A stretch of 64,000 nt of DNA from Polaribacter batillariae (GCF_017498485.1 NZ_CP071795.1:930001-994000), one strand, 5' to 3'. Shown: positions 40,497 through 49,902, counted from the stretch's first letter. The notes: generated by a model not told the origin, from the sequence alone. Numbers and translations: made by a program.

Positions 40497-41273
40497 ATGG
40501 CATTTAGTTTAAAAGGAAAAACAGCAATTATTACAGGTGGAGGAAGTGGAATTGGAAAAGCCATTTCAACCACGTTTGCAAAACAAGGTGCACAGGTTTG
40601 TATTCTTGATTTTAATAAAGAAAACGGAACTTCAACAGTTTTAGAAATTATAAATAAAAATGGTGCTGCACATTTCTATCAATGCGATGTTTCAAATCAA
40701 AAACAAATAAATACTATTGTTACAGAAATCGTAAAAAACAATACTATTGATATTTTAATAAACAACGCAGGAATTGCACACGTAGGAAACATAGAAAACA
40801 CCAATCTCGAAGATTTAGACCGTTTGTACAACGTTAATATCAAAGGGGTTTATAACGGAATGAAAGCCGTTATTCCACACTTTAAAAAACAACAAAGTGG
40901 TGTCATTATCAATATGGCTTCGATTGCATCTTCTGTTGGAATTTCAGATCGATTTGCATATTCTATGACCAAAGGCTCTGTATTAACAATGACGTATTCA
41001 GTTGCAAAAGATTATATTGCCAACGGAATTAGATGCAATTCTATTTCTCCTGCACGTGTACACACACCTTTTGTAGATGGATTTATAAAGCAAAATTATC
41101 CAGATAATCAAGCAGAAATGTTCGAGAATTTATCTAAAACACAACCAATTGGTCGCATGGGAAAACCCGAAGAAATCGCAAACCTTGCCTTGTATTTATG
41201 CAGCGATGAAGCCTCTTTTATTACAGGAACAGATTTTCCAATAGATGGCGGATTTATTAAATTAAATGGCTAA
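40497..41273 (+). CDS. SDR dehydrogenase, probable 2-keto-3-deoxy-L-fuconate dehydrogenase
   Basis: 258 residues, classical short-chain dehydrogenase. Nucleotide-binding 'TGGGSGIGKAI' near the N-terminus, 'NNAGIAHVG', catalytic Ser in 'NMASIASS' and a canonical YxxxK ('YSMTK') are all present. In the non-phosphorylating fucose pathway such an enzyme oxidises 2-keto-3-deoxy-L-fuconate at C4 to the 2,4-diketo acid, using NAD(P)+. Position between the dehydratase and the FAH hydrolase supports this step. The alternative, L-fucose dehydrogenase, is assigned to the second SDR (43033-43812), but the two could be swapped. Confidence 0.85.
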   Translation: MAFSLKGKTAIITGGGSGIGKAISTTFAKQGAQVCILDFNKENGTSTVLEIINKNGAAHFYQCDVSNQKQINTIVTEIVKNNTIDILINNAGIAHVGNIENTNLEDLDRLYNVNIKGVYNGMKAVIPHFKKQQSGVIINMASIASSVGISDRFAYSMTKGSVLTMTYSVAKDYIANGIRCNSISPARVHTPFVDGFIKQNYPDNQAEMFENLSKTQPIGRMGKPEEIANLALYLCSDEASFITGTDFPIDGGFIKLNG

Positions 41274-41346
41274 ATTTAACGGCACAAATACTTAATAAAT
41301 TTCAAAACCCTATTAAGATTTAAACAAAAAACAAAGATATTTTAAA

Positions 41347-42198
41347 ATGAAACTCATAAGATTCGGAGCAGAAGGAAACGAAAAAGCAGGACTTCAATTA
41401 GAAAATAAAAGAATAGATGTTAGTGCTTTTGGCGAAGATTATAACGAACATTTTTTTGAAACAGACGGCTTAAAACGTTTAAAAGAATGGTTAAAAACAA
41501 ACGAATCGAATTGTCCAGCGATTAATAATGCTGTAAGATTAGGTTCGCCAATCGCAAGACCTTCAAAAATAGTTTGTGTAGGATTAAATTATGCAAAACA
41601 CGCAGAAGAAGCAGGCATGCAAATACCAAAAGAACCTGTATTATTCTTTAAATCTACCACCGCAATTGTGGGGCCTAACGACAATGTTGTAATTCCTAAA
41701 AATAGTACAAAAACCGATTGGGAAGTAGAATTGGCCATTGTAATTGGTAAAAAAGCATCGTATATAAATATAGAAGATGCAGAAGATTACATTGCAGGTT
41801 ATGTTTTACATAACGATGTTTCGGAACGTGCTTTTCAAATAGAAAAAGAAGGCCAATGGTGTAAGGGAAAAGGCTGCGATACATTTGCACCTCTTGGACC
41901 GTTTTTGGCTACAAAAGAAGAAATAAAAGACCCTAATCATTTAGAGTTATGGTTAGAAGTGAATGGCGAGCGTTTACAACATTCTTCAACATCCGACTTT
42001 ATTTTTAACGTACAAGAAGTAGTTGCATACATCAGTCAATACATGACCTTATTACCTGGAGACGTTATTTCTACAGGAACACCTTTTGGCGTAGGTTTAG
42101 GCTTCAATCCACCAAAATATCTAAAACCAGGTGACGTAATGCGTTTAGGAATTGAAGGTTTAGGCGTTTCAGAACAAAAAGCAGTAGCATACAAATAA
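41347..42198 (+). CDS. FAH-family hydrolase, probable 2,4-diketo-3-deoxy-L-fuconate hydrolase
   Basis: 283 residues. Fumarylacetoacetate-hydrolase fold with 'IVCVGLNYAKHAEEAG', metal-binding Glu/Asp in 'DWEVELAIVIGKKA', 'NDVSERAFQ' and 'GDVISTGTPFGVG'. In this pathway the enzyme splits 2,4-diketo-3-deoxy-L-fuconate into pyruvate and L-lactate. The presence of an L-lactate dehydrogenase-type gene in the same operon fits that product. The stop overlaps the next start by one base (TAATG). Confidence 0.9.
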   Translation: MKLIRFGAEGNEKAGLQLENKRIDVSAFGEDYNEHFFETDGLKRLKEWLKTNESNCPAINNAVRLGSPIARPSKIVCVGLNYAKHAEEAGMQIPKEPVLFFKSTTAIVGPNDNVVIPKNSTKTDWEVELAIVIGKKASYINIEDAEDYIAGYVLHNDVSERAFQIEKEGQWCKGKGCDTFAPLGPFLATKEEIKDPNHLELWLEVNGERLQHSSTSDFIFNVQEVVAYISQYMTLLPGDVISTGTPFGVGLGFNPPKYLKPGDVMRLGIEGLGVSEQKAVAYK

Positions 42199-43028
42199 TG
42201 AGAATAGACGCACATCAACATTTTTGGCAATTTAATCCGCAAAGAGATATGTGGATTACAGATGAAATGGCTGTGCTTCAAAATAATTTCTTACCTAAAG
42301 ATCTAGAACCTTTACTGCAAAAACATCAATTTAATGGTTGTGTGGCAGTACAAGCAGCTACTTCAGAAAAAGAAACTCAATTTTTGTTAGATTTAGCTAA
42401 AAAAAATAAGTTTATAAAAGGTGTGGTAGGTTGGCTAGATTTGTGTAATGGAAATATTCAAGAACGACTAAGTTATTTTTCATCTTACAAAAACTTAAAA
42501 GGTTTACGACATATTGTACAAGCAGAACCCAATGGTTTTATGTTACGCAAAGATTTTCAAAAAGGTATTTCTGCTCTAGAAAAACACAATTTAACCTACG
42601 ATATTTTAATATTTCCACATCAATTAGAAGAAGCTATTGAGTTGGTTACTTCTTTTCCGAAACAAAAATTTATTTTAGACCATTGTGCAAAACCGTACAT
42701 TAAAGATAAAAAAATAACGGTTTGGAAAAAGCATATCGAAAAATTAGCCTCCTTTAAAAATGTAGCCTGTAAAGTCTCTGGTTTGGCCACAGAAGCCGAT
42801 TGGAGCACATGGAAAAAAGAAACCATACAACCATATCTTAATGTGGTATTCGATTCTTTTGGCACCAAAAGAACCCTTTTCGGAAGCGATTGGCCAGTAA
42901 GCTTATTAGCTGGAGATTATACAAAAACAGTAGGTTTAATAGAAAACTATATTTTACAATTTTCTAAAATAGAACAGCAACAAATAATGGGATTGAATGC
43001 CAAAGACTGGTATTCTTTAAACAACTAA
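42198..43028 (+). CDS. Amidohydrolase, probable L-fuconolactonase
   Basis: 276 residues, amidohydrolase_2 (COG3618) fold. It opens with the metal motif 'IDAHQHFWQF' and continues with 'RHIVQAEPNGFM', 'FILDHCAKP' and 'FGSDWPVS', the hallmark of sugar lactonases in this superfamily. It hydrolyses L-fucono-lactone from the fucose dehydrogenase reaction to L-fuconate. Operon position fixes the substrate by context. Confidence 0.9.
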   Translation: MRIDAHQHFWQFNPQRDMWITDEMAVLQNNFLPKDLEPLLQKHQFNGCVAVQAATSEKETQFLLDLAKKNKFIKGVVGWLDLCNGNIQERLSYFSSYKNLKGLRHIVQAEPNGFMLRKDFQKGISALEKHNLTYDILIFPHQLEEAIELVTSFPKQKFILDHCAKPYIKDKKITVWKKHIEKLASFKNVACKVSGLATEADWSTWKKETIQPYLNVVFDSFGTKRTLFGSDWPVSLLAGDYTKTVGLIENYILQFSKIEQQQIMGLNAKDWYSLNN

Positions 43029-43032
43029 AAAT

Positions 43033-43812
43033 ATGGATTTAAAGCTTAAAAATAAAGTAATTATTGTTACTGGTGGCTCAAAAGGCATTGGTAATGGCAT
43101 CTGTAATTTGTTAGCAGAAGAAGGTGCTATTCCTGTAATTGTTGGTCGAAATAAACAAAATGTTTTAGACGCTGTTCAAAAAATAAAAAACAATGGTGGT
43201 AAAGCCTTTTATGCTTTCGCAGAATTAACAGATAAACAAGCTTGTGAAGATGCTGTAAACACTGTAATTAAAGAATTTGGTCGTATTGACGGATTGGTAA
43301 ACAACGCTGGCGTTAACGATGGTGTGGGGTTAGAAAACGGAAATTACGACGATTTTATGACCTCAATACAACGAAATGTAACGCATTATTATGCAATGGC
43401 ACATTTTGCGTTGCCGGAACTTAAAAAAAGCAAAGGTGCAATTGTAAACATAGGTTCTAAAACTTCGGTTACAGGCCAAGGAGGAACCTCTGGTTATGCA
43501 GCTGCAAATGGGGCAAGAAACGCACTAACCAGAGAATGGGCTGTAGAATTACTACCTTACAGCATACGTGTAAATGCAGTTATTGTGGCAGAATGTTTTA
43601 CACCATTGTATAAAAAATGGCTAGATACATTTCCAAACCCTAAAGAAAAATTAAATAAAATTACAAAAAATATTCCTTTGGAAAACCGAATGACAACTGC
43701 TATAGAAATTGCAAATTCGGTTGCTTTTTTATTGTCAGAAACCTCTAGCCATACTACAGGCCAATTATTTTTTGTAGATGGTGGATATACTCATTTAGAT
43801 CGCTCAATATAA
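43033..43812 (+). CDS. SDR dehydrogenase, probable L-fucose dehydrogenase (YxxxN active site)
   Basis: 259 residues. Rossmann motif 'VTGGSKGIGNGI', 'NNAGVND', Ser region 'NIGSKTSV' and Tyr155 in 'SGYAAANGARNA'. The residue four after Tyr155, normally the catalytic Lys, is Asn159. The rest of the protein is intact, so either this subfamily works without that Lys or another residue replaces it. Assigned as the first oxidation, L-fucose to L-fucono-lactone, because it sits between the lactonase and the FucP permease and because the other SDR fits the later step better. Confidence 0.8.
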   Translation: MDLKLKNKVIIVTGGSKGIGNGICNLLAEEGAIPVIVGRNKQNVLDAVQKIKNNGGKAFYAFAELTDKQACEDAVNTVIKEFGRIDGLVNNAGVNDGVGLENGNYDDFMTSIQRNVTHYYAMAHFALPELKKSKGAIVNIGSKTSVTGQGGTSGYAAANGARNALTREWAVELLPYSIRVNAVIVAECFTPLYKKWLDTFPNPKEKLNKITKNIPLENRMTTAIEIANSVAFLLSETSSHTTGQLFFVDGGYTHLDRSI

Positions 43813-43814
43813 TT

Positions 43815-45155
43815 ATGAAAAACACTACAAAAACACCAGTCGTATCCAAAAAGGTATTGATTCCTTTTATTTTAGTAACATCTTTATTTGCGCTTTGGGG
43901 CTTTGCAAATGCAGTTACAGACCCTATGGTTAATGCTTTTAAAAAAGTATTAGAATTAACAAACACCCAAGCTTCGTGGGTTCAAATGGCTTTTTACGGT
44001 GGTTACTTTTGTATGGCATTACCCGCAGCTTTGTTTATGCGTAAATATTCTTATAAAGTTGGGGTATTAATAGGTTTAGGGTTATACGCTGTTGGGGCTT
44101 TATTATTTTATCCTGCAGCCATTACAGAACAGTTTTGGTTTTTCTGCCTAGGGCTATATGTTTTAACCTTTGGTTTGGCGTTTTTAGAAACTGCAGCAAA
44201 TCCTTATATTTTAGCAATGGGTGCAAAGGAAACAGCAACACAACGTTTAAATTTAGCGCAATCTGTAAATCCTGTTGGATTAATTGCTGGACTACTAGTC
44301 GCTAAATTTTTTGTGTATGACAAACTGCAATCAGACGATATTGTAAATTTTAGTGCTTTAGACGAAACAAAAAGAGCCTTAATTAGAGTCTCTGATTTGG
44401 CCGTAATTAGAGATCCATATGTAATATTAGGATTGGTTATTTTAGCGGTATTCGTTTTATTTTTAGTAAATAAAATGCCACAATCAAAAGAAGAAGGAAC
44501 AATGCCTAGCTTAAAAGATACTTTTAAAAAACTTTTAGGCAATAAAAAATATGTTTTAGGTGTAATTGCTCAAATATTGTATGTGGGAGCTCAAATTATG
44601 ACATGGACTTATATTTACCAATATGCAGAAGCGATCGATTTAGCAAATGCAAATGTGGTTGGCTATGAAAAAATTAACGTATTTACTTACCAATTTATAG
44701 CATTTGTGTTATTTACTTTAGGTCGTATCGTAGGAACAGCAATGCTACGTTTTATGAGCCCTGGCAAATTACTAATGTCTTTTGCATTGCTCGCAAGCAT
44801 TTTTGTTTTAATGGCTATATTTATTGAAGGTATTTTCGGTTTATATGGTGTTGTAGGCATATCTTTTGCCATGTCTCTAATGTTTCCAACTATTTACGGA
44901 ATTGCATTAAATGACTTAACAGAAGAACAATCTAAAGTAGGCTCTGCAGGATTGGTCATGGCCATTGTTGGGGGTGCATTACTGCCAATGCTACAAGGGG
45001 TAATTATAGATGCTGGAGGAAGAGGCGTTGCAGACACCAAAATTATGGGGGTTTCAGAAATTAATTTCTCTTTTATTTTGCCTTTAATTTGCTTTGCTTA
45101 TATCGCTTGGTATGGTTTAACCGTGTTTAAAAAACACGAAACAATAAATCGTTAA
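43815..45155 (+). CDS. fucP: L-fucose:H+ symporter, FucP-type MFS permease
   Basis: 446 residues with about 12 hydrophobic segments. 'LFALWGFANAVTDPMVNAFKK' (given by its core 'FALWGFANAVTDPM') and 'FLETAANPYILAMG' are typical of the FHS family (FucP/GluP). It brings free L-fucose over the inner membrane. It starts 2 bases after the fucose dehydrogenase stop. Other FHS members move glucose/galactose; the operon argues for fucose. Confidence 0.93.
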   Translation: MKNTTKTPVVSKKVLIPFILVTSLFALWGFANAVTDPMVNAFKKVLELTNTQASWVQMAFYGGYFCMALPAALFMRKYSYKVGVLIGLGLYAVGALLFYPAAITEQFWFFCLGLYVLTFGLAFLETAANPYILAMGAKETATQRLNLAQSVNPVGLIAGLLVAKFFVYDKLQSDDIVNFSALDETKRALIRVSDLAVIRDPYVILGLVILAVFVLFLVNKMPQSKEEGTMPSLKDTFKKLLGNKKYVLGVIAQILYVGAQIMTWTYIYQYAEAIDLANANVVGYEKINVFTYQFIAFVLFTLGRIVGTAMLRFMSPGKLLMSFALLASIFVLMAIFIEGIFGLYGVVGISFAMSLMFPTIYGIALNDLTEEQSKVGSAGLVMAIVGGALLPMLQGVIIDAGGRGVADTKIMGVSEINFSFILPLICFAYIAWYGLTVFKKHETINR

Positions 45156-45173
45156 ATATATACAGTTTACAAA

Positions 45174-45515
45174 ATGAAAGGTTTAAAAAGACATTGTTTT
45201 GCGTTAGATTTAGTTGATGATCCTGTACTTATAGCCGAATATAAAAAATATCATGAAAAAATATGGCCAGAAATTACTGCTAGTATTAGAAACGCTGGTA
45301 TAGAAAACTTAGATATTTACTGTGTAGATAATCGATTGTTTATGATTATGGAGGTAAATAGTACTTTTTCTTTTGAAAAAAAAGCAATGATGGATGCTAA
45401 AAACCCAAAAGTACAAGAATGGGAAACTCTTATGTGGACATATCAACAAAAATTACCAACATCAAAACCTAACGAAAAGTGGCGATTGATGGAGCATATT
45501 TTTCAATTAGAATAA
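45174..45515 (+). CDS. L-fucose/L-rhamnose-type mutarotase (RhaM-like)
   Basis: 113 residues, the standard size for COG3254 mutarotases. It begins 'RHCFALDLVDDPVLIAEYKK' (core 'ALDLVDDPVL') and includes 'HEKIWPEI', 'IYCVDNRLFMIMEV' and 'KPNEKWRLMEHIFQL', all typical. It interconverts the anomers of the deoxy-hexose so that the dehydrogenase gets its preferred form. The neighbouring genes favour fucose over rhamnose. Confidence 0.9.
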   Translation: MKGLKRHCFALDLVDDPVLIAEYKKYHEKIWPEITASIRNAGIENLDIYCVDNRLFMIMEVNSTFSFEKKAMMDAKNPKVQEWETLMWTYQQKLPTSKPNEKWRLMEHIFQLE

Positions 45516-45517
45516 AA

Positions 45518-46666
45518 ATGAATTTAGAATACAATACAAAATACCCATCAGTTGATGATTTGCGTAAAAAAGCAAAAAAACGCATTCCAAAATTTGCTTT
45601 CGAATACCTAGATGGTGGTTGTAACGACGATGTAAACCTTCATAAAAACACAAAAGAAATTAGAGACGTAGAATTAATTCCTAAGTACTTAGACCCACAT
45701 GGAGGTTCTACATTAAAAACAGCACTTTTTGGCCATACATACGATGCTCCTTTTGGAATTGCTCCTGTTGGCTTGCAAGGCTTAATGTGGCCCAATGCAC
45801 CAGAAATTTTAGCAAAATCGGCTCACAAACATAACATTCCGTTTATTTTAAGCACTGTTACAACTAGCAGTATCGAACGCATTAGCGAAATTACAGAAGG
45901 AAAAGCGTGGTTTCAATTATATCATCCTACAGAAGACCGTTTACGAGACGATATTATCAAACGAGCAGAAGCCGCACATTGCCCTGTGTTGGTTATTTTA
46001 TGCGATGTACCTACATTTGGGTTTAGACCCAGAGATATTAGAAACGGTTTGGCAATGCCACCAAGAATGTCGTTATCGAACATTCTTCAAGTTTTAGGAA
46101 AACCAGAGTGGACATTTAACACCTTAAAATATGGGCAACCTAATTTTGAAACCTTAAAACCCTACATGCCTAAAAATCTCGATTTAAAACAACTAGGCTT
46201 ATTTATGAATAATACTTTTTCTGGACGTTTAACGGAAGAAAAAATTAAACCAATTCGCGATATGTGGAAAGGTAAAATTGTCTTAAAAGGAGTCGCTACT
46301 GAAGCAGATACAGAAACTGCAATTCAATTAGGCTTAGATGGAGTTATTGTTTCGAATCACGGAGGAAGACAATTGGATGCAGGAGAATCAACCATAAAAC
46401 CATTAACAAGAATTGCCGAAAAATATGGAAATCAAATTAAAGTAATGATGGATAGTGGCATGCGCTCTGGCCCAGATATTGCCAGAACATTAGCCAGTGG
46501 TGCAGCATTTACTTTTATGGGACGCAGTTTTATGTATGGTGTTTCTGCTTTAGGAAAAAAAGGTGGCGACCACACAATCGCTATCTTAAAAACACAATTG
46601 CAACAAGTTATGGAACAAGTTTGTTGTGAAAACGTAAAAGATTTTAATCAATTTTTAAAAAAATAA
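45518..46666 (+). CDS. lldD: FMN-dependent alpha-hydroxy acid dehydrogenase, probable L-lactate dehydrogenase
   Basis: 382 residues from the ATG at 45518, two bases after the mutarotase stop. A longer frame opens at 45479 inside the mutarotase gene but would add an unlikely 13-residue leader. FMN-binding and catalytic motifs of the glycolate oxidase/lactate dehydrogenase family: 'PFGIAPVGLQGLMWP', 'FQLYHPTEDR', 'KIVLKGVATEAD', active-site His and Arg in 'VSNHGGRQLD', and 'MMDSGMRSGPDIARTLASG'. It oxidises the L-lactate made by the FAH hydrolase to pyruvate and passes electrons to the membrane. Confidence 0.88.
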   Translation: MNLEYNTKYPSVDDLRKKAKKRIPKFAFEYLDGGCNDDVNLHKNTKEIRDVELIPKYLDPHGGSTLKTALFGHTYDAPFGIAPVGLQGLMWPNAPEILAKSAHKHNIPFILSTVTTSSIERISEITEGKAWFQLYHPTEDRLRDDIIKRAEAAHCPVLVILCDVPTFGFRPRDIRNGLAMPPRMSLSNILQVLGKPEWTFNTLKYGQPNFETLKPYMPKNLDLKQLGLFMNNTFSGRLTEEKIKPIRDMWKGKIVLKGVATEADTETAIQLGLDGVIVSNHGGRQLDAGESTIKPLTRIAEKYGNQIKVMMDSGMRSGPDIARTLASGAAFTFMGRSFMYGVSALGKKGGDHTIAILKTQLQQVMEQVCCENVKDFNQFLKK

Positions 46667-46703
46667 TTAAACTATTTTTTAGTTTTAGAGTCTTATATAA
46701 AGT

Positions 46704-48485
46704 ATGAAGAAATATACACTACTTCTATTATTTATATACGTTTCATTAAATAATGTCGCTCAAAAACAGCAACCCAGCTATAAAGATCAATGGCAGTTTG
46801 CTGCCAAAGATTCTAGTTTTTATGTAACTGCAGAGCAACAAAAAGAACTCTATGCTACAGAAACAGAAATAGAATGGTTTAAAGACGCCAAACTCGGTAT
46901 TTTTGTGCATTGGGGACCCGCCTTATTAAAAACAAATGTGTTGAGTTGGGGCAGAAATGGAGAAAGACCTGGAGCAGGAAAACCCGCTAAAAATGGTATA
47001 AAACCAGTAATTTACGATAATCTTTATAAAAAATTCGACCCAAAAAATTTTAATGCAGACAAATGGATGCAACAAATAAAAAATTGGGGTGCAGAATACA
47101 TTGTATTTACAGCAAAACATCATGATGGCTTTGTGTTTTTTGATGCAAAAAATACAGAATATAGTATTATGAATACGCCTTATGGAAAAGATATTTGTAA
47201 ACAATTGGCTGATGCTGCACATAAAGCAGGTGTAAAATTATTTTGGTATTATTCGCAACCAGATTGGTTTCATCCAGACAATCTTCGAGAAAAACACTAC
47301 GAAAATTATTTGCCTTACATGAAACAACACATCCAACAATTATTTACAAAATATGGTAAAATTAACGGTGTTTTTTGGGATCATTTAGCAACAAAATATT
47401 GGCAATGGGATTCGTATCACATCTTAAAAGATCTAAAAAAATGGCAACCAGGAATTATAAGCAATGCCAGAGTGGGTTTTGGTTGGCCTTTGGAAGATCG
47501 AGGAGATTACGACACTCCAGAACAAAGTTTAGGCCCCGTAAATCATCATAGATACTGGGAAGCCTGCTTAACCATGACAGACAAATGGTTGTACAGCCCA
47601 AAAGGCCCCATAAAACCATATGAAACTGTGTTAAGTATGTTAATTCAGGTTGCAGGAAATGGCGGAAACTTACTATTAAATTTAGGCCCAAATGGAAAAG
47701 GAGAATTTGTAGAAAAAGAAGTTGTTGAAGTAGAAAAACTTGGAAATTGGATTAAAAAATACGGAAACACCATTAAAAACACACGTCGTGGAATTTATAT
47801 TGGTGGCGATTATGGCGCATCCACTCAAATTGGCAACAAATTGTACATTCATGTTTTGCAAAAAAGAGCAAACAATACAGAAGTTGCTATAGTATTACCT
47901 CAACTGCCAACAAAAATAATAGCAGCAAAAGGCATTACAGAAGGCTTCAAAAATCACGAAATTAAAAACGGAAAACTCATTCTTCATTTTGATAAAAATT
48001 TAGATAACATTGTTGAGTTGACTTTGGCTGAAAATCCTAATCAATTTGAAAGAATTGAAACCTGGAAAGCCAAACCAATTTCTAAAGAAGAATTTATCGT
48101 TTCTGAATCTTCCTTCTTAGATAAAAATAAAAAAGGAACTGTTATTTACAACACCAAAGGCAATGTGTTTAGCGAAGGAATTCATCTAAAAAAATGGTGG
48201 GAACCTAGAAAAGACGATAAAAATCCTAGTTTAAGTTTAGATTTTACATCAGCAAAAAAGGTAAATACGGTTTTATTAAGTGAAAATATGCGTTCGCATT
48301 GTGTCCGTGATTTTACAATTGAAACAAAAGACAAAAATGGCAATTGGAATACTATTTATAATGGCAAAACAATTGGCGAGGGTTTGCGAATAAAACTGAA
48401 TGGAAATGCTATTTATGGAATTCGTTTAAACGTATTCAAAAACACAAAAGCAATTCAAATTACAGCATTTAATAGTTATGAATAA
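46704..48485 (+). CDS. GH29 alpha-L-fucosidase with C-terminal F5/8-type domain
   Basis: 593 residues. Signal peptide (about 1-19, before 'AQKQQ'). GH29 barrel: 'WFKDAKLGIFVHWGPALL', 'YIVFTAKHHDGFVFFD', likely nucleophile D226 in 'GVFWDHLA', and 'GGNLLLNLGPNGKG'. A C-terminal beta-sandwich (about 450-593: 'SLDFTSAKKVNTVLLSENM') resembles the discoidin/F5_8 domain common in fucosidases. It releases L-fucose, presumably in the periplasm, feeding FucP. It overlaps the next sulfatase by 8 bases. Linkage specificity is not readable from sequence. Confidence 0.94.
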   Translation: MKKYTLLLLFIYVSLNNVAQKQQPSYKDQWQFAAKDSSFYVTAEQQKELYATETEIEWFKDAKLGIFVHWGPALLKTNVLSWGRNGERPGAGKPAKNGIKPVIYDNLYKKFDPKNFNADKWMQQIKNWGAEYIVFTAKHHDGFVFFDAKNTEYSIMNTPYGKDICKQLADAAHKAGVKLFWYYSQPDWFHPDNLREKHYENYLPYMKQHIQQLFTKYGKINGVFWDHLATKYWQWDSYHILKDLKKWQPGIISNARVGFGWPLEDRGDYDTPEQSLGPVNHHRYWEACLTMTDKWLYSPKGPIKPYETVLSMLIQVAGNGGNLLLNLGPNGKGEFVEKEVVEVEKLGNWIKKYGNTIKNTRRGIYIGGDYGASTQIGNKLYIHVLQKRANNTEVAIVLPQLPTKIIAAKGITEGFKNHEIKNGKLILHFDKNLDNIVELTLAENPNQFERIETWKAKPISKEEFIVSESSFLDKNKKGTVIYNTKGNVFSEGIHLKKWWEPRKDDKNPSLSLDFTSAKKVNTVLLSENMRSHCVRDFTIETKDKNGNWNTIYNGKTIGEGLRIKLNGNAIYGIRLNVFKNTKAIQITAFNSYE

Positions 48486-49902
48486 GTTGGTATTGGCCTT
48501 TTTATCGTTTTTTACTCTCTACTCTTGTAAGGCTCAAGATGCAACATCAATTAAACAAAAACCCAACGTCGTTTTTATTTTGGCGGATGATTTGGGTATT
48601 AATGCCCTAAACTGTTATGGCAATACTTTGGTAGAATCGCCAAATATCGATACACTTTTTTCTGAAGGCATGCATTTTACAAACGGCTATTCGAACGACC
48701 CAACTTGTGCCCCTTCTAGAGCATCCATAATTTCAGGCCAATATGTGCCAAGACACAAAGTCTATAGGGTTGCAGACAGGTATAAAAAAGATAAAAAAAC
48801 ATTGAAAGCCATGCAGTTTTTACCACCAGAAATTAATAAAGTAAAAGGTTCTGGAGCTGGTTTAAGTTTAGATAAAATAACCATTGCAGAAGCATTGAAA
48901 AGTAATAATTACACAACATCTGCCTATGGTAAATGGCATTTAGGTAAAAACGAATTGCAGATAAAAAATCAAGGTTTTGATGAAGGTTATGAAATTACAG
49001 GGCATTACAACTTTAAAACATCGCCAAATCAAACAGATTTAGACAATACTTTGTATTCTGCTGATGTAATTACTGAAAAAACAATTGAATTTATCAAAAA
49101 AGCAAAAGCAGCTAACAAGCCATTTTTTGCCTATGTTCCTTATTATTTAGTGCACAAACCTTTGCAACCAAAGCCTGAATATGTATCTTATTTTAAACAA
49201 AAACTAAAAGACCATAAAGAGGTTGGTAACGATGAGGTTAAGGTGCTAGCGATGATTAAAAGTTTAGACGATAGTGTGGGGCAATTATTGCAAACCTTAA
49301 AAAAATTAGGTTTAGAAGACAATACAATTATCGTTTTTACTAGTGATAATGGACATTATAAAACCGAAAGTAATATTTTTAATCAGCCTTATAAAGGTGT
49401 AAAAGGAGAAACTTTTGAAGGCGGTATTCGTGTTCCGTACATTTTTAAATGGAAAAACAAAATTAAAGCAGGCTCAAAATCAACAGAACCCATTATTCAC
49501 GTAGATATTTACCCAACATTGTTAGGTTTAACCCAAACACCAAAACCCACAAATTATATTTTAGATGGCGAAGATATTTCGCCTATATTATTCCAAAAAA
49601 CATCAAAAACCAAAAGAGATGCCTTAATTTGGCAATACACCAACTATGCAAGATGGAACGAGAAGAAAAAAGAATTTGCCAGTGAATGGGTAAATGTGAT
49701 TCAAATGGATGGTTATAAAATGACAGAAGTTATAGAAAGTGGTAAATATAATTTATACAATCTAAAGAACGACCCTTATGAAACAATTGAAATTTCCAAA
49801 AAAAACCCACAAATTATTTCAAAAATGAAAAAAAGACTGGAAACATGGAAATTAAATACAGAATACCAAAAGCCTGTAAAAAACCCTAAATACAAATTAT
49901 GA
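48478..49902 (+). CDS. S1-family sulfatase lipoprotein (CAPSR) of the fucosidase operon
   Basis: 474 residues. Lipobox 'TLYSC'. 'FILADDLGINALNCYGN' gives the first metal ligands; Cys77 in CAPSR is the formylglycine precursor; 'SAYGKWHLGKNE' and 'VFTSDNGHYKTESN' are the other active-site blocks (the second metal site has D-N rather than D-H, as in many arylsulfatase-A-like enzymes). Translational coupling with the GH29 suggests that it removes sulfate from fucose so that the fucosidase can act, or the reverse order. This is inference from context. Confidence 0.93.
   Translation: MNKLVLAFLSFFTLYSCKAQDATSIKQKPNVVFILADDLGINALNCYGNTLVESPNIDTLFSEGMHFTNGYSNDPTCAPSRASIISGQYVPRHKVYRVADRYKKDKKTLKAMQFLPPEINKVKGSGAGLSLDKITIAEALKSNNYTTSAYGKWHLGKNELQIKNQGFDEGYEITGHYNFKTSPNQTDLDNTLYSADVITEKTIEFIKKAKAANKPFFAYVPYYLVHKPLQPKPEYVSYFKQKLKDHKEVGNDEVKVLAMIKSLDDSVGQLLQTLKKLGLEDNTIIVFTSDNGHYKTESNIFNQPYKGVKGETFEGGIRVPYIFKWKNKIKAGSKSTEPIIHVDIYPTLLGLTQTPKPTNYILDGEDISPILFQKTSKTKRDALIWQYTNYARWNEKKKEFASEWVNVIQMDGYKMTEVIESGKYNLYNLKNDPYETIEISKKNPQIISKMKKRLETWKLNTEYQKPVKNPKYKL

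Noticed and set aside
45479-45517. Longer start for the lactate dehydrogenase
   Set aside because: It overlaps the mutarotase gene out of frame and adds 13 residues not typical of the family; the ATG at 45518 directly follows the upstream stop.
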